Part shown: piece by piece, positions 8,274-18,429 of the stretch
Position numbering within the stretch: position 1 is the stretch's first letter
How the letters are laid out: every line of letters begins with the position of its first letter
Assembly (NCBI RefSeq): GCF_019793465.1
Contig: NZ_JAILYJ010000010.1
Coordinates: forward strand, 186,001 to 250,000
From: Rhizobium croatiense
Lineage (GTDB): Bacteria; Pseudomonadota; Alphaproteobacteria; Rhizobiales; Rhizobiaceae
DNA: 64,000 bases
Direction: 5' to 3'
Program-made: the position numbers and the translations under genes
The notes under the pieces: model-generated
Database searches by the model: none
Told to the model about the DNA's origin: nothing
The model's input: the letters and a program-made list of their open reading frames with translations, nothing else

Positions 8274-11012
8274 ATGACCGATAGTAACGACGACAAGACA
8301 ATCAGCGTGACGGGCAAAAAGACGCTTACCCTGAAACCATCGGGGATGAGCCAGGGCACCGTTCGCCAGGATATGGGTCGAGGTCGCACCAAGGCGGTCG
8401 TCGTCGAGACCCGCAAGCGGCGCCCGCTGCGTCCGGAAGACGAAAAGCCGATCACACCTGCCGCCTCCGTGGCTCCCGTCCGCGCCCCCGAACCGGCGCC
8501 GGCGCCCGTGCAGGCGCGTCCGCAGCAGCCGGCACCGGCACCGCGGATTCACCAGGGCGGCAACAATTCCAACCAGCGTCCGCAGCAGTCCTACCAGGCG
8601 CCGCGCCAGAACGATCGTCCGCGCCCCGTGGTGCTGAACCATCTGTCGCCGGAAGAGATGGACGCCCGCCGCCGTGCGCTTGCCGAATCCCAGGCGCGTG
8701 ACGCACAGGATGCGATCCGCCGCGCCGAGGAAGACAAGCGCCGTGCCGCCGAGGAGATTGTCCGCAAGGCAGCCGAAGCAGAAGAAGCCGCCCGCAAGGC
8801 AGCCGAAGAGGCTGCCCGGCAGGCCGAGGCACCCGCTGTCGCTGAACCGGCAGCCGCTGAGGCAGCATCGGCTCCCGTCGCCGCCGAAGCTCGTTCGGAG
8901 GCTCCGCGGCCTGCGGCTGCACGCCGGCCAGATGCCGCAGCCCCCGCTGCCGCCCGTCCGGCGCCCGGCGCCGCCGCGCCGGCCGGTGCCCGTGGCCGTC
9001 GCCCTGAAACGGAAGACGAAGATCGTGGCGCAGCACGCGGCGGTCCGGCCCGTGGCCGCGTCGTTCGCCCCGAACCCGCAAAACCGGTGACGACGCGTCC
9101 GAAGACGGATGAAGAGCGCCGCCGCGGCAAGCTGACCATTACAACCGCCGACGCAGACGGCGACGACAACGCCCGCGGCCGTTCGCTTTCGGCAATGCGC
9201 CGCCGGCAGGAGAAATTCCGCCGCAGCCAGATGCAGGAAACGCGCGAGAAGATCTCCCGCGAAGTCGTCCTGCCCGAAACCATTACCATTCAGGAACTGT
9301 CGCAGCGCATGTCCGAACGCGCCGTCGACGTCATCAAGTACCTGATGAAGGAAGGCCAGATGATGAAGCCGGGCGACGTCATCGACGCCGACCTTGCCGA
9401 ACTCATCGCCGGCGAATTCGGCCATACTGTCAGGCGCGTATCGGAGTCCGACGTCGAACTCGGCATCTTCAACGTGTCCGACGAGGACGGCGAACTGGTT
9501 TCGCGCCCGCCCGTCGTCACCATCATGGGCCATGTCGACCACGGCAAGACCTCGCTGCTCGACGCCATCCGACATGCCAACGTGGTTTCCGGCGAAGCCG
9601 GTGGCATTACCCAGCATATCGGCGCCTATCAGGTGGAGCAGAACGGCCAGAAGATCACCTTCATCGACACTCCCGGCCACGCCGCCTTCACGGCGATGCG
9701 TGCCCGCGGCGCGCAGGCGACCGACATCGCAATCCTGGTCGTTGCAGCCGACGACAGCGTGATGCCGCAGACGATCGAATCGATCAACCACGCCAAGGCG
9801 GCTGGTGTTCCGATCATCGTTGCGATCAACAAGATCGACAAGCACGAGGCCGATCCGCAGAAGGTCCGCAACCAGCTGCTGCAGCACGAAGTCTTCGTGG
9901 AAACCATGGGCGGCGAAGTGCTCGACGTCGAGGTTTCGGCCAAAACAGGCAAGAACCTCGACAAGCTGCTCGAGGCGATCCTGCTGCAAGCCGAAATTCT
10001 CGACCTCAAGGCCAATCCCGACCGGACGGCGGAAGGCACCGTTATCGAAGCCCAGCTCGACCGCGGCCGTGGTTCGGTCGCGACTGTGCTCGTCCAGAAG
10101 GGCACGCTGCGTCCGGGTCAGATCATCGTCGCCGGCGATGTCTGGGGCCGTGTGCGTGCGCTGGTGACCGACAAGGGCGACCATGTGAAGGAAGCAGGTC
10201 CCGCGACCCCGGTCGAGGTCCTCGGTCTTTCCGGCACGCCGCAGGCAGGCGACAAGTTCGCTGTCGTCGAAAGCGAGAGCCGCGCCCGCGAAATCTCGGA
10301 ATACCGTCAGCGTCTTGCCCGCGACAAGGCGGCTGCCCGCCAGTCTAGCCAGCGCGGCTCGCTGGAACAGATGATGATCCAGCGCCAGAGCGCCGGTATC
10401 AAGGAGTTCCCGCTTGTCATCAAGGGCGACGTGCAGGGCTCGATCGAAGCGATTGCCGGCGCGCTGGAGAAACTCGGCACCGATGAAGTCCGCGCCCGCA
10501 TCGTCCATTCGGGCGCAGGCGGCATCACCGAGTCGGATATCTCGCTCGCCGAAGCCTCGAACGCCGCCATCATCGGCTTCAACGTTCGCGCCAATGCGCA
10601 GGCACGCCAGTTCGCCGAACGTCAGGGCCTCGAAATCCGCTACTACAACATCATCTACGATCTCGTGGATGACGTGAAGGCGGCGATGTCGGGCCTGCTG
10701 TCGCCGGAACGGCGCGAAACCTTCATCGGCAATGCCGAGATCCTGGAGGTGTTCAACATCACCAAGGTCGGCAAGGTCGCAGGCTGCCGTGTCGTCGAAG
10801 GCAAGGTCGAGCGCGGGGCGGGCGTCCGCCTCATCCGCAACGACGTCGTCGTTCACGAAGGCAAGCTCAAGACCCTCAAGCGCTTCAAGGACGAAGTCTC
10901 CGAAGTGCCGATGGGTCAGGAGTGCGGCATGGCCTTCGAAAACTACGAGGACATGCGCGTCGGCGACGTCATCGAGTGCTTCCGCGTCGAACACATCACG
11001 CGCACGCTCTAA
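8274..11012 (+). CDS. infB: Translation initiation factor IF-2
   Basis: IF-2 is a 912-residue GTPase that positions fMet-tRNA on the 30S subunit. A long N-terminal region (about 1-330) rich in Ala, Pro, Arg and Glu is low in complexity and typical for rhizobial IF-2. The IF2_N module ([20 protein letters not shown]) precedes the G domain, with GHVDHGKTS (from about residue 419), DTPGHAAF and NKIDK. Domains II, III and the C2 fMet-tRNA binding domain end with [19 protein letters not shown]. The start ATG at 8274 follows GGAACGGGAACGA, a modest ribosome binding site. It lies 99 bases after ylxR and is followed by a strong hairpin at 11043. Confidence 0.98.
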   Translation: MTDSNDDKTISVTGKKTLTLKPSGMSQGTVRQDMGRGRTKAVVVETRKRRPLRPEDEKPITPAASVAPVRAPEPAPAPVQARPQQPAPAPRIHQGGNNSNQRPQQSYQAPRQNDRPRPVVLNHLSPEEMDARRRALAESQARDAQDAIRRAEEDKRRAAEEIVRKAAEAEEAARKAAEEAARQAEAPAVAEPAAAEAASAPVAAEARSEAPRPAAARRPDAAAPAAARPAPGAAAPAGARGRRPETEDEDRGAARGGPARGRVVRPEPAKPVTTRPKTDEERRRGKLTITTADADGDDNARGRSLSAMRRRQEKFRRSQMQETREKISREVVLPETITIQELSQRMSERAVDVIKYLMKEGQMMKPGDVIDADLAELIAGEFGHTVRRVSESDVELGIFNVSDEDGELVSRPPVVTIMGHVDHGKTSLLDAIRHANVVSGEAGGITQHIGAYQVEQNGQKITFIDTPGHAAFTAMRARGAQATDIAILVVAADDSVMPQTIESINHAKAAGVPIIVAINKIDKHEADPQKVRNQLLQHEVFVETMGGEVLDVEVSAKTGKNLDKLLEAILLQAEILDLKANPDRTAEGTVIEAQLDRGRGSVATVLVQKGTLRPGQIIVAGDVWGRVRALVTDKGDHVKEAGPATPVEVLGLSGTPQAGDKFAVVESESRAREISEYRQRLARDKAAARQSSQRGSLEQMMIQRQSAGIKEFPLVIKGDVQGSIEAIAGALEKLGTDEVRARIVHSGAGGITESDISLAEASNAAIIGFNVRANAQARQFAERQGLEIRYYNIIYDLVDDVKAAMSGLLSPERRETFIGNAEILEVFNITKVGKVAGCRVVEGKVERGAGVRLIRNDVVVHEGKLKTLKRFKDEVSEVPMGQECGMAFENYEDMRVGDVIECFRVEHITRTL

Positions 11013-11042
11013 CCGTCAGGCGCCTCGCCTACCAACAGCTTT

Positions 11043-11078
11043 CCAGAAGCCATCCGCCAGCCGGCGGATGGCTTCTGG
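11043..11078. terminator. Perfect 16-bp hairpin between infB and rbfA
   Basis: CCAGAAGCCATCCGCC (11043-11058) and its exact complement (11063-11078) flank a four-base loop AGCC. No T-tract follows, so it is not a classic intrinsic terminator for infB. It may act as an RNA-stability or RNase-processing element, or may let only part of the transcription proceed into rbfA. Confidence 0.6.
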
Positions 11079-11172
11079 TATCTGGCGGCCTTGACCTTTC
11101 CGGCCAAAAGAGTCATGGACGCTCTCCTTTGACGGGTTCGATTCCCAGCCGCATCGGCAAACAGAGATAACA

Positions 11173-11577
11173 ATGACCAGACCAACATCCTCCGCGCCTT
11201 CGCAGCGCATGCTGCGCGTTGGCGAACAGGTCCGCGCCGCGATCACCCAGGTGCTGCAGCGCGGCGAAGTGCGCGACGACGTCATCGAGGCGACCGTGAT
11301 TTCGATTTCGGAAGTGCGCATGTCGCCGGACCTCAAGATCGCCACGGCTTATGTGACGCCGCTCGGCGTTTCCGACCACAGCATCGTCATCGAGGCGTTG
11401 AACCGCCATGCGAAGTTCATCCGCGGCCGGCTCGGGCCGCAGCTCCGCCAGATGAAATACATGCCGGAAGTGCGTTTCCGCGACGATACCAGCTTCGACA
11501 ATTACAAGAAGATCGACGAGCTCTTGCGTTCGCCCGAGGTGAGCCGCGATCTCGACGGCGACGACGACGAACAATAA
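11173..11577 (+). CDS. rbfA: 30S ribosome-binding factor RbfA
   Basis: RbfA is a 134-residue single KH-like domain protein that binds the 30S subunit and helps 16S rRNA 5'-end maturation and cold adaptation. The sequence [22 protein letters not shown] at the N-terminus (in parts), [19 protein letters not shown] and [28 protein letters not shown] is characteristic. The C-terminal tail is acidic (DLDGDDDEQ). The gene follows infB after 160 bases and ends 12 bases before truB, keeping the usual infB-rbfA-truB order. Confidence 0.97.
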   Translation: MTRPTSSAPSQRMLRVGEQVRAAITQVLQRGEVRDDVIEATVISISEVRMSPDLKIATAYVTPLGVSDHSIVIEALNRHAKFIRGRLGPQLRQMKYMPEVRFRDDTSFDNYKKIDELLRSPEVSRDLDGDDDEQ

Positions 11578-11589
11578 CAGAAGAGACGC

Positions 11590-12522
11590 ATGTCCAAACC
11601 ACGCAAACCCAAGGGCCGTCCGATTTCCGGCTGGCTGATTCTCGACAAGCCGGTGGATTTCGGCTCGACGGAAGCCGTTTCCAAGCTCAAATGGCTCTAC
11701 AAGGCGCAGAAGGCCGGCCATGCCGGCACGCTCGATCCGCTCGCCTCCGGCATGCTGCCGATCGCGCTCGGCGATGCGACCAAAACCGTTCCCTATGTGA
11801 TGGACGGCCGGAAAATCTATGAGTTCACCGTCAGCTGGGGCGAGGAGCGCGCCACCGACGATCTCGAAGGCGATGTGACCCAGAGCTCGGAAAGACGCCC
11901 GACCGAGCAGCAGATCCGCGATATCCTGCCCCGCTATCTCGGCACCATCAGCCAGGTGCCGCCACAGTTTTCCGCCATCAAGATCGCAGGTGAACGCGCC
12001 TATGATCTGGCCCGCGACGGCGAAGCCGTCGAGATTCCCTCACGCGAAGTCGAGATCTTCCGGCTGACGCTGCTTGCCTGCCCGGATGCGAATACCGCGC
12101 ATTTCGAAGTCGAATGCGGCAAGGGCACTTATGTCAGGGCGCTTGCCCGCGATTTCGGCCGCGAGCTCGGCTGCTACGGCCATATATCAGGGCTGCGGCG
12201 CACCTTCGTCGCGCCTTTCCAGGAAGAAGCCATGGTGCCGCTTGCCAACCTCGTGGCGCTCGAAGCGATCGAAGACATGGATGAGCGGCTCGCCGCCCTC
12301 GATGCGTTGCTGATCGACACGTGCGAAGCGCTTTCCGCCCTGCCCCACCTCGTCATCAACGACGACCAGGCACATCGGCTGAAGATGGGCAATCCGATCC
12401 TGGTGCGCGGCCGCGATGCGCCGATTGCCGAAAGCGAAGCCTATGCGACGGCTCGTGGCAGGCTGATCGCGATCGGCGAGATTGGCCAGGGCGAGTTTCG
12501 CCCAAAGCGGGTTTTCGCCTGA
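11590..12522 (+). CDS. truB: tRNA pseudouridine(55) synthase TruB
   Basis: TruB is a 310-residue enzyme that converts U55 in the T-loop of tRNAs to pseudouridine. The catalytic motif [21 protein letters not shown] (in the 37-57 region) contains the active-site aspartate in TLDP. Further motifs are [18 protein letters not shown] and [19 protein letters not shown], and a C-terminal PUA-like region follows. The GTG/ATG choice is simple: ATG at 11590 follows AGAAGAG. It is the last gene of the rimP operon and is followed by two adjacent hairpins at 12572-12606. Confidence 0.97.
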   Translation: MSKPRKPKGRPISGWLILDKPVDFGSTEAVSKLKWLYKAQKAGHAGTLDPLASGMLPIALGDATKTVPYVMDGRKIYEFTVSWGEERATDDLEGDVTQSSERRPTEQQIRDILPRYLGTISQVPPQFSAIKIAGERAYDLARDGEAVEIPSREVEIFRLTLLACPDANTAHFEVECGKGTYVRALARDFGRELGCYGHISGLRRTFVAPFQEEAMVPLANLVALEAIEDMDERLAALDALLIDTCEALSALPHLVINDDQAHRLKMGNPILVRGRDAPIAESEAYATARGRLIAIGEIGQGEFRPKRVFA

Positions 12523-12571
12523 GCCTGTACAGCTGACGGTTGCCAGACGTTCGCGATGCGATATCTTCCTT

Positions 12572-12606
12572 TCGGGCCGTAACGGCCCGAGGGGCCATGG
12601 TGGCCC
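12572..12606. terminator. Tandem GC-rich hairpins after truB
   Basis: The first hairpin pairs TCGGGCCG (12572-12579) with CGGCCCGA (12583-12590) around TAA. The second pairs GGGCCA (12592-12597) with TGGCCC (12601-12606) around TGG. Only one base separates them, and GAGGGGAAAATT follows directly and serves as the ribosome binding site of the next gene. No T-tract is present, so termination is uncertain; a leader structure that could mask the downstream ribosome binding site is another reading. Confidence 0.45.
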
Positions 12607-12618
12607 GAGGGGAAAATT

Positions 12619-13470
12619 ATGCGCGCAATCGCAATTGGAATACTGACGTTCTTTTCGATGTTCCTGGCCGTCGCCGGCGCGCATTCCGGCGAGCGTTGGG
12701 CCGGGCTCCCGGCCTTTCCTGACATGCCGGCGCCGAAGACGAGCGGCGTGGCTGATGTGAACGACATCAGGATGTATTATGCCGAATATGGTGAAGGCGA
12801 GCCGATCCTCTTCATCCATGGCGGCCTTGGCAATACCGGCGTCTGGGGTCGCCAGATCGCCGAATTCGCCAGGGATCATCTGGTCATCGTTGCCGACAGC
12901 CGCGGTCACGGCCGCTCGACGCGCAGCCAGCAGCCCTTCGGCTACGATCTGATGACATCGGACTATGTCGCCCTGCTCGATTATCTGAAGATCGACAAGG
13001 TGACGCTCGTCGGTTGGTCGGACGGCGGCATCATCGGCATCGACATGGCGATGAGATATCCGGAAAAGCTGACGCGGGTCATTGCCCAGGCTGCCAATGT
13101 CACCACGGACGGCGTCAAGCCCGACGTCTTGAGCAACAAGACCTTCAACGAATACATCCGCGTCGCCGGCGAACAATACCGGAAGCTGTCGCCGACACCG
13201 AACGAATACGACGCCTTCGTTACGCAGATTTCGCAGATGTGGGCGACGCAGCCGAACTGGACGGCGACGGAGCTTGGCAAGATCGCGCTGCCGGTCACGC
13301 TTGCCATCGGTGATCATGATGAGGCCGTAAAGCTCGATCATACCCAGATGATGGCGAAAGAAATTCCGGGCGCAAAGCTCGTCATCCTGAAAGACGCCAG
13401 CCATTTCGCCATGCTGCAGGATCCTGCCGGCTATAATGCGATGATCCGGGACGCCATGACGGGCCGCTGA
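12619..13470 (+). CDS. Secreted alpha/beta hydrolase
   Basis: This 283-residue protein begins with a signal peptide (IGILTFFSMFLAVAGAHS) and continues with an alpha/beta-hydrolase fold. The oxyanion region is FIHGGLGNTGVW (about 65-76). The nucleophile elbow GWSDGG (about 132-137) gives the catalytic serine. The acid is likely in AIGDHDEAVKLDH, and the histidine is in DASHFAMLQDP near the C-terminus, completing the triad. The cap region after the elbow is helical. It would be periplasmic; the ester or other substrate is unknown. It stands alone between truB and rpsO. Confidence 0.85.
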   Translation: MRAIAIGILTFFSMFLAVAGAHSGERWAGLPAFPDMPAPKTSGVADVNDIRMYYAEYGEGEPILFIHGGLGNTGVWGRQIAEFARDHLVIVADSRGHGRSTRSQQPFGYDLMTSDYVALLDYLKIDKVTLVGWSDGGIIGIDMAMRYPEKLTRVIAQAANVTTDGVKPDVLSNKTFNEYIRVAGEQYRKLSPTPNEYDAFVTQISQMWATQPNWTATELGKIALPVTLAIGDHDEAVKLDHTQMMAKEIPGAKLVILKDASHFAMLQDPAGYNAMIRDAMTGR

Positions 13471-13620
13471 AAGCTGCTGCGGGGCTCCCTCTTTCCATCG
13501 CTGCTTATTTGGTTTATAGGCAGCGCCAGCATCGGGTACGCCCGAATGCATTCGCGGCCAAAGCTGGACGGCATCCCGGCTTTTGGCGACTTCTTCTCCT
13601 CTCATAGAAAGGACCATCCG

Positions 13621-13890
13621 ATGTCGATCACTGCTGAGCGCAAGGCTGCGCTGATCAAGGAATACGCAACCGCCGAAGGCGATACCGGTTCGCCGGAAGT
13701 CCAGGTCGCGATCCTGACCGAGCGCATCAACAACCTGACCGAACACTTCAAGGACCACAAGAAGGATAACCATTCCCGCCGTGGCCTGCTGACGATGGTT
13801 TCGAGCCGCCGCTCGCTTCTTGATTATCTCAAGAAGAAGGATGAAGGCCGCTACTCCAAGCTGATCAACAGCCTGGGTATCCGCCGCTAA
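13621..13890 (+). CDS. rpsO: 30S ribosomal protein S15
   Basis: S15 is an 89-residue primary 16S rRNA-binding protein. The sequence [39 protein letters not shown] in parts, and [24 protein letters not shown] is the family sequence. The start at 13621 is chosen because it gives the normal length and follows AGAAAGGACC; the frame is open further upstream without S15 character. It precedes pnp, the same pairing as in E. coli, with an intrinsic hairpin directly after the stop. Confidence 0.98.
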   Translation: MSITAERKAALIKEYATAEGDTGSPEVQVAILTERINNLTEHFKDHKKDNHSRRGLLTMVSSRRSLLDYLKKKDEGRYSKLINSLGIRR

Positions 13891-13895
13891 GATTG

Positions 13896-13925
13896 TCCGG
13901 CGGGCGCTTTCGAGCGTCCGCCGGA
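13896..13925 (+). terminator. rpsO terminator-like UUCG hairpin
   Basis: A 13-base arm (13896-13908) pairs with 13913-13925 with one G-T pair around the very stable TTCG tetraloop. The following TCTGTTTC is only weakly T-rich, so termination could be partial and allow readthrough to pnp, as occurs in the E. coli rpsO-pnp operon. Confidence 0.7.
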
Positions 13926-14238
13926 TCTGTTTCGGGACGATGTTCCGATGAAATGTTCCGGCCGCGCCCTATCTCAAGCGGAGGAACGACCGGCGGACCC
14001 GGATGGGCCGGTTCTGCCAAACCAACCGCTGACCTGTCATGGGGCAGGATTGCCGGATGCTTTCGGCCAGAGCTTCTCGAAGCTTTGGCCCGATTTCCCG
14101 GGGACAAGGGTCCCTGAGGAAGCTGAGACGAAAAGCCTCCCGTTGTCTTGCCCGTGATACGTCGCATTGATTGCGGTCGACTGTGCGCTGCGCCCTGATA
14201 TCGGCGATGGCGCGTGCTCCCGCATTGAAGGACAAGAT
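13926..14238 (+). other. pnp leader region with hairpins
   Basis: This 313-base stretch lies between the rpsO hairpin and pnp and holds no convincing gene. It contains a hairpin GGCCAGAGCTT (14065-14075) / AAGCTTTGGCC (14080-14090) with a CTCG loop and one G-T pair, and a second short one GGGAC (14101-14105) / GTCCC (14110-14114). In E. coli a double-stranded pnp leader is cut by RNase III and PNPase then represses its own mRNA. The structure here is compatible with a similar scheme, but that is inference. Confidence 0.5.
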
Positions 14239-16377
14239 ATGTTTGATACACACACCGTGGAAATCGAGTGGGCCGGCCGCCCGCTGAAGCTTGAAACCGG
14301 CAAGATCGCCCGTCAGGCCGACGGCGCCGTTCTCGCCACCTACGGCGAGACCGTCGTTCTCGCCACCGTCGTTTCGGCCAAGGCGCCGAAGCCCGGCCAG
14401 GACTTCTTCCCGCTGACCGTCAACTACCAGGAAAAGACCTACGCAGCCGGCAAGATCCCCGGCGGCTATTTCAAGCGCGAGGGACGCCCGAGCGAAAACG
14501 AGACCCTCGTTTCCCGCCTGATCGACCGTCCGATCCGCCCGCTCTTCCCGGAAGGCTACAAGAACGACACGCAGGTCGTCGTCACCGTCATCCAGCACGA
14601 CCTTGAAAACAACCCCGACATCCTGTCGATGGTCGCGACCTCGGCAGCGCTGACGCTCTCCGGCGTCCCCTTCATGGGCCCGGTCGGCGGTGCGCGCGTC
14701 GGCTACATCAACGGCGAATATGTTCTCAACCCGCATCTCGACGAGATGGACGAGTCGAGCCTCGACCTCGTCGTCGCCGGCACCTACGACGCCGTGCTGA
14801 TGGTCGAATCCGAAGCCAAGGAACTGCCCGAGGACGTCATGCTCGGCGCCGTCATGTTCGGTCACAGGGGTTTCCAACCGGTTCTCGACGCGATCATCAA
14901 GCTCGCCGAAGTTGCCGCGAAGGAGCCGCGCGACTTCCAGCCGGAAGACTATTCGGCGCTCGAAAGCGAAATGCTCGGCCTTGCCGAAGCCGAACTGCGT
15001 GAAGCCTACAAGATCACCCAGAAGGCCGATCGCTACGCCGCCGTCGACGCCGTCAAGGCGAAGGTGAAGGCGCACTTCCTCCCCGAGGAAGGCGAAGCCA
15101 GGTACACGGCCGAGGAAGTCGGCGCGATCTTCAAGCACCTGCAGGCCAAGATCGTCCGCTGGAACATTCTCGACACCAAGAGCCGTATCGACGGCCGCGA
15201 CCTCGAAACCGTTCGTCCGATCGTTTCGGAAGTCGGGCTTCTGCCGCGCACCCATGGTTCGGCGCTGTTCACCCGCGGCGAAACCCAGGCGATCGTCGTT
15301 GCTACGCTCGGCACCGGCGAAGACGAACAATATGTCGACAGCCTGACGGGCATGTACAAGGAGCGCTTCCTGCTCCATTACAACTTCCCGCCCTACTCCG
15401 TCGGCGAGACCGGCCGCATGGGCTCCCCGGGCCGCCGCGAAATCGGCCACGGCAAGCTCGCATGGCGCGCGATCCGTCCGATGCTGCCGTCGGCCGAGCA
15501 GTTCCCCTACACGCTGCGCGTCGTCTCCGAGATCACCGAGTCGAACGGCTCGTCCTCGATGGCGACCGTCTGCGGCACCTCGCTCGCTCTGATGGATGCC
15601 GGCGTTCCGCTGGCCAAGCCGGTTGCCGGCATCGCCATGGGCCTGATCCTCGAGGGCGACCGCTTCGCTGTTCTCTCCGACATTCTCGGTGACGAAGACC
15701 ACCTCGGCGACATGGACTTCAAGGTTGCAGGTACGGCCGACGGCATCACCTCGCTGCAGATGGACATCAAGATCGCCGGCATCACCGAAGAGATCATGAA
15801 GGTCGCGCTCAGCCAGGCCCAGGGCGGCCGCACCCACATTCTCGGTGAAATGTCCAAGGCGATCACCGAAAGCCGCGGCCAGCTCGGCGAATTCGCTCCG
15901 CGCATCGAAGTCATGAACATTCCGGTCGACAAGATCCGCGAAGTCATCGGCTCCGGCGGCAAGGTCATCCGCGAAATCGTCGAAAAGACCGGTGCGAAGA
16001 TCAACATCGAGGACGACGGCACCGTCAAGATCGCTTCCTCTTCCGGCAAGGAAATCGAAGCGGCCCGCAAGTGGATCCACTCGATCGTTGCCGAGCCTGA
16101 AATCGGCCAGATCTACGAAGGCACTGTTGTCAAGACCGCCGACTTCGGCGCCTTCGTCAACTTCTTCGGCGCCCGCGACGGCCTCGTCCATATCTCGCAG
16201 CTCGCTTCCGAGCGTGTTGCCAAGACGCAGGACGTCGTCAAGGAAGGCGACAAGGTCTGGGTCAAGCTGCTCGGCTTCGACGAACGCGGCAAGGTTCGCC
16301 TGTCGATGAAGGTCGTCGACCAGGCCACCGGCCAGGAGATCGCGAACGAGAAGAAGAAGGAAGAAGCGGCCGAATAA
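14239..16377 (+). CDS. pnp: Polyribonucleotide nucleotidyltransferase (PNPase)
   Basis: PNPase is a 712-residue phosphorolytic 3'-5' exoribonuclease of the RNA degradosome. It holds two RNase PH domains (about 5-220 and 300-540) separated by a helical linker. [27 protein letters not shown] in parts is the active-site region. A KH domain ([15 protein letters not shown], about 560-600) and an S1 domain ([19 protein letters not shown], about 620-690) follow, ending with a Lys/Glu tail. The start at 14239 gives [16 protein letters not shown], the usual N-terminus; upstream codons are open but unlike the family. It is followed by a clear terminator at 16402. Confidence 0.98.
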   Translation: MFDTHTVEIEWAGRPLKLETGKIARQADGAVLATYGETVVLATVVSAKAPKPGQDFFPLTVNYQEKTYAAGKIPGGYFKREGRPSENETLVSRLIDRPIRPLFPEGYKNDTQVVVTVIQHDLENNPDILSMVATSAALTLSGVPFMGPVGGARVGYINGEYVLNPHLDEMDESSLDLVVAGTYDAVLMVESEAKELPEDVMLGAVMFGHRGFQPVLDAIIKLAEVAAKEPRDFQPEDYSALESEMLGLAEAELREAYKITQKADRYAAVDAVKAKVKAHFLPEEGEARYTAEEVGAIFKHLQAKIVRWNILDTKSRIDGRDLETVRPIVSEVGLLPRTHGSALFTRGETQAIVVATLGTGEDEQYVDSLTGMYKERFLLHYNFPPYSVGETGRMGSPGRREIGHGKLAWRAIRPMLPSAEQFPYTLRVVSEITESNGSSSMATVCGTSLALMDAGVPLAKPVAGIAMGLILEGDRFAVLSDILGDEDHLGDMDFKVAGTADGITSLQMDIKIAGITEEIMKVALSQAQGGRTHILGEMSKAITESRGQLGEFAPRIEVMNIPVDKIREVIGSGGKVIREIVEKTGAKINIEDDGTVKIASSSGKEIEAARKWIHSIVAEPEIGQIYEGTVVKTADFGAFVNFFGARDGLVHISQLASERVAKTQDVVKEGDKVWVKLLGFDERGKVRLSMKVVDQATGQEIANEKKKEEAAE

Positions 16378-16401
16378 GCCGCGTCTCCCAGATTTAATTC
16401 C

Positions 16402-16429
16402 GGGCGCGGGAATCTTCCGCGCCCTTTTT
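16402..16429 (+). terminator. Intrinsic terminator of pnp
   Basis: GGGCGCGG (16402-16409) pairs with CCGCGCCC (16417-16424) around GAATCTT and is followed by TTTTT. This is a canonical rho-independent terminator 25 bases after the pnp stop. Confidence 0.9.
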
Positions 16430-16435
16430 GTATCC

Positions 16436-16493
16436 CGGTTTTGCGCATGTCGTGGTCGCAAAACCGCTGCACAATTTTGCCCGACACGCTTTA
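16436..16493 (-). repeat. Palindromic intergenic repeat, copy A
   Basis: The reverse strand reads CGTGTCGGGCAAAATTGTG then CAGCGGTTTTGCGACCACGACATGCG. This shares the conserved ends (CATGTCG...CGACATG) and core GCAGCGGTTT with copies at 21014, 30133 and 47168. It lies between the pnp terminator and the rsmC-like gene. I recognise it as a rhizobial short palindromic repeat, from memory and from the internal comparison. Confidence 0.65.
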
Positions 16494-16507
16494 ACGAGAC
16501 GAGACCC

Positions 16508-17524
16508 ATGAGCCGCGAGACGCTGAAGACCCTGTTCCATCCCTTTGCCAGCGGCACAGTCGAGGCGCCCGGCGAGGGCGAGCGCGTGCTCTTTCTCGGC
16601 GCCGAGGCAGGCTTTCAGCTGCCCGAGGGCTTTGCCGCCTCGCTCAGCGCCGTCCAGGGCTTCCGGCCGCTCTTCCGGCAGCTTCTGGCGCAGCGGATCG
16701 ACGCCAAGCCGGAGATCGACGGCGAGGATTATGACGCCGCACTCGTGCTCTGCAGCAAGCACAAGGGCGAGAACGAGGCCAATCTGGCCGCCGCGATCGC
16801 CCGCACGCGGGCGGGCGGCCTGATCATCGTTGCCGGGGCCAAGGAAGACGGCATCCAGCCGCTGCGCAAGCGCCTGGAAGGGTTCGGCCTCGCCATCGAC
16901 CATATGCCGAAATATCACGGCGTCGCCTTCTGGTTCGGCCGGCCGGCCGATGCCGGCGAAATCGTTTCCAAGCTGGCGAAAGCGCCGGTGCGCGTCGACG
17001 ACCGCTTCCATGCGACGGCAGGCATGTTCTCGCATGACCGCGTCGATGCCGGATCGGAGCTGCTCGCCTCGCGCCTGCCGCAGGATTTTACCGGCGACGT
17101 CGCCGATTTCGGCGCCGGATGGGGTTATCTCTCTGTCGAGATGGCGCAGAGATCGCGCGGACTGGGGCGCCTTGACCTCTACGAGGCCAATCACGCGGCC
17201 CTGGAAGCTGCGCGGGACAATATGGCGGAGAACTGCCCGAACGCGCCTGCGCGCTTCTTCTGGCACGATCTGTCGGGCGAGCCGGTCAAGGACAAATACG
17301 ACCTCGTCATCATGAACCCGCCATTCCATGAGGGCCACGCCGCCGAGCCGTCGCTCGGCCAGGCGATGATCAAGACCGCCGCATCCGCCCTTCGCGGCGG
17401 CGGCCGGCTGCTGCTGGTCGCCAATCGCGGCCTGCCCTACGAGCCGGTTCTGGCGACGGAGTTCAGGGAAAGCGGCGAAACCTGCCGCAATGCGCGCTTC
17501 AAGGTGCTGTGGGCGAAGAAATAA
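16508..17524 (+). CDS. Class I SAM-dependent methyltransferase, RsmC-like
   Basis: This 338-residue protein has the two-domain layout of RsmC, the 16S rRNA guanine-N2 (G1207) methyltransferase. The N-terminal half is a degenerate methyltransferase-like domain (about 1-155). The C-terminal half (about 160-338) has the SAM-binding motif VADFGAGWGYLSVEM and the catalytic NPPFHEG, the NPPF signature of N2-guanine or related base methyltransferases. Whether the target is 16S rRNA is inferred from the family. It follows the pnp terminator and repeat copy A, so it probably has its own promoter. Confidence 0.85.
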   Translation: MSRETLKTLFHPFASGTVEAPGEGERVLFLGAEAGFQLPEGFAASLSAVQGFRPLFRQLLAQRIDAKPEIDGEDYDAALVLCSKHKGENEANLAAAIARTRAGGLIIVAGAKEDGIQPLRKRLEGFGLAIDHMPKYHGVAFWFGRPADAGEIVSKLAKAPVRVDDRFHATAGMFSHDRVDAGSELLASRLPQDFTGDVADFGAGWGYLSVEMAQRSRGLGRLDLYEANHAALEAARDNMAENCPNAPARFFWHDLSGEPVKDKYDLVIMNPPFHEGHAAEPSLGQAMIKTAASALRGGGRLLLVANRGLPYEPVLATEFRESGETCRNARFKVLWAKK

Positions 17525-17555
17525 GGCTCAGGCGGCTTCGAAGCGACCTCCCCAT

Positions 17556-17599
17556 CACGAAAACAAAAAGGCCGTGCGCAGGCTCTGCGCACGGCCTTT
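17556..17599 (-). terminator. Intrinsic terminator of the fabA-fabB-fabI operon
   Basis: The arms 17567-17581 and 17585-17599 are perfectly complementary over 15 bases around GCT. On the minus strand the stem is followed by TTTTTGTTTT, so it terminates the fab operon. It may also end rsmC transcription from the other side, because CCTTTGAATTT follows on the plus strand. Confidence 0.9.
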
Positions 17600-17618
17600 G
17601 AATTTCGATGAGCGGCGT

Positions 17619-18425
17619 CTACTCGACGTCAGCCCTGCGCAGCGTATCCAGCGTCGGCATCGAGGTGACGTTGAAGCCGGCATCGACGAAGTGGATTTCG
17701 CCGGTGACGCCGGCGGAAAGGTCCGAAAGCAGGTAGAGCGCCGAATTGCCGACCTGATCGATGGTCACGGTCTTGCGCAGCGGCGCATTGCGCTGGTTCC
17801 AGGAGAGGATTGCGCGCGCATCGGAGATGCCGGCGCCGGCGAGCGTGCGGATCGGCCCGGCGGATATGGCATTGACGCGGATGCCGCGCGGGCCGTAGTC
17901 GGCGGCGAGATAGCGCACCGAAGCCTCGAGCGCCGCCTTGGCGACGCCCATGACGTTGTAGTTGGGGATGACGCGCGTCGAGCCATTGTAGGTCAAGGTC
18001 AGCATCGCGCCGCCGTCTTCCATCAACGGCGCGCAGCGCTTGGCGATCTCGGTGAAGGAGAAACAGGAAATGACCATGGTGCGGCTGAAATTCTCGCGCG
18101 TCGTATCGGCGTAGAGACCCTTCAGCTCGTTCTTGTCGGAAAAACCGATGGCATGAACGATGAAATCGAGCTTGCCCCAGCGCTGTTCGATCGCGTCGAC
18201 CAGGCTATCGACCGAAGCGATGTCCTCGACGTCGCAGGGCAGCACGAAATCCGAGCCGACTTCGGCGGCAAGCGGCTTGACGCGCTTGCCGAGCGCCTCG
18301 CCCTGATAGGTGAAGGCGAGGTCCGCACCCTGTGCGGCGAGGGCCTTCGAAATTCCCCAGGCGATCGAGTGGTTATTGGCGACGCCCATAACGAGGCCGC
18401 GCTTACCCTGCATGATTCCAGTCAT
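17619..18425 (-). CDS. fabI: Enoyl-[acyl-carrier-protein] reductase (NADH) FabI
   Basis: FabI is a 268-residue short-chain dehydrogenase that carries out the last reduction of each fatty-acid elongation cycle. The cofactor motif GLVMGVANNHSIAWGISKAL (about 10-29) is the FabI form. The active-site residues Y146, Y156 and K163 sit in LTLTYNGSTRVIPNYNVMGVAK (split here across about 143-163), at the same positions as in E. coli FabI. The start at 18425 gives MTGIMQGKRG; residues further upstream overlap fabB and are not FabI-like. It is the third gene after fabA and fabB. Confidence 0.96.
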   Translation of the reverse strand: MTGIMQGKRGLVMGVANNHSIAWGISKALAAQGADLAFTYQGEALGKRVKPLAAEVGSDFVLPCDVEDIASVDSLVDAIEQRWGKLDFIVHAIGFSDKNELKGLYADTTRENFSRTMVISCFSFTEIAKRCAPLMEDGGAMLTLTYNGSTRVIPNYNVMGVAKAALEASVRYLAADYGPRGIRVNAISAGPIRTLAGAGISDARAILSWNQRNAPLRKTVTIDQVGNSALYLLSDLSAGVTGEIHFVDAGFNVTSMPTLDTLRRADVE

Positions 18426-18429
18426 ATTA

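Noticed and set aside
8238..10994. A 918-codon open frame on the minus strand opposite infB
   Set aside because: It is the antisense of infB in a GC-rich gene; the composition is unlike a real protein (runs of Asp/Ala/Arg/Val) and infB is certain.
13969..16557. An 862-codon minus-strand frame opposite pnp
   Set aside because: It is a shadow of pnp, with no motif and no start signal.
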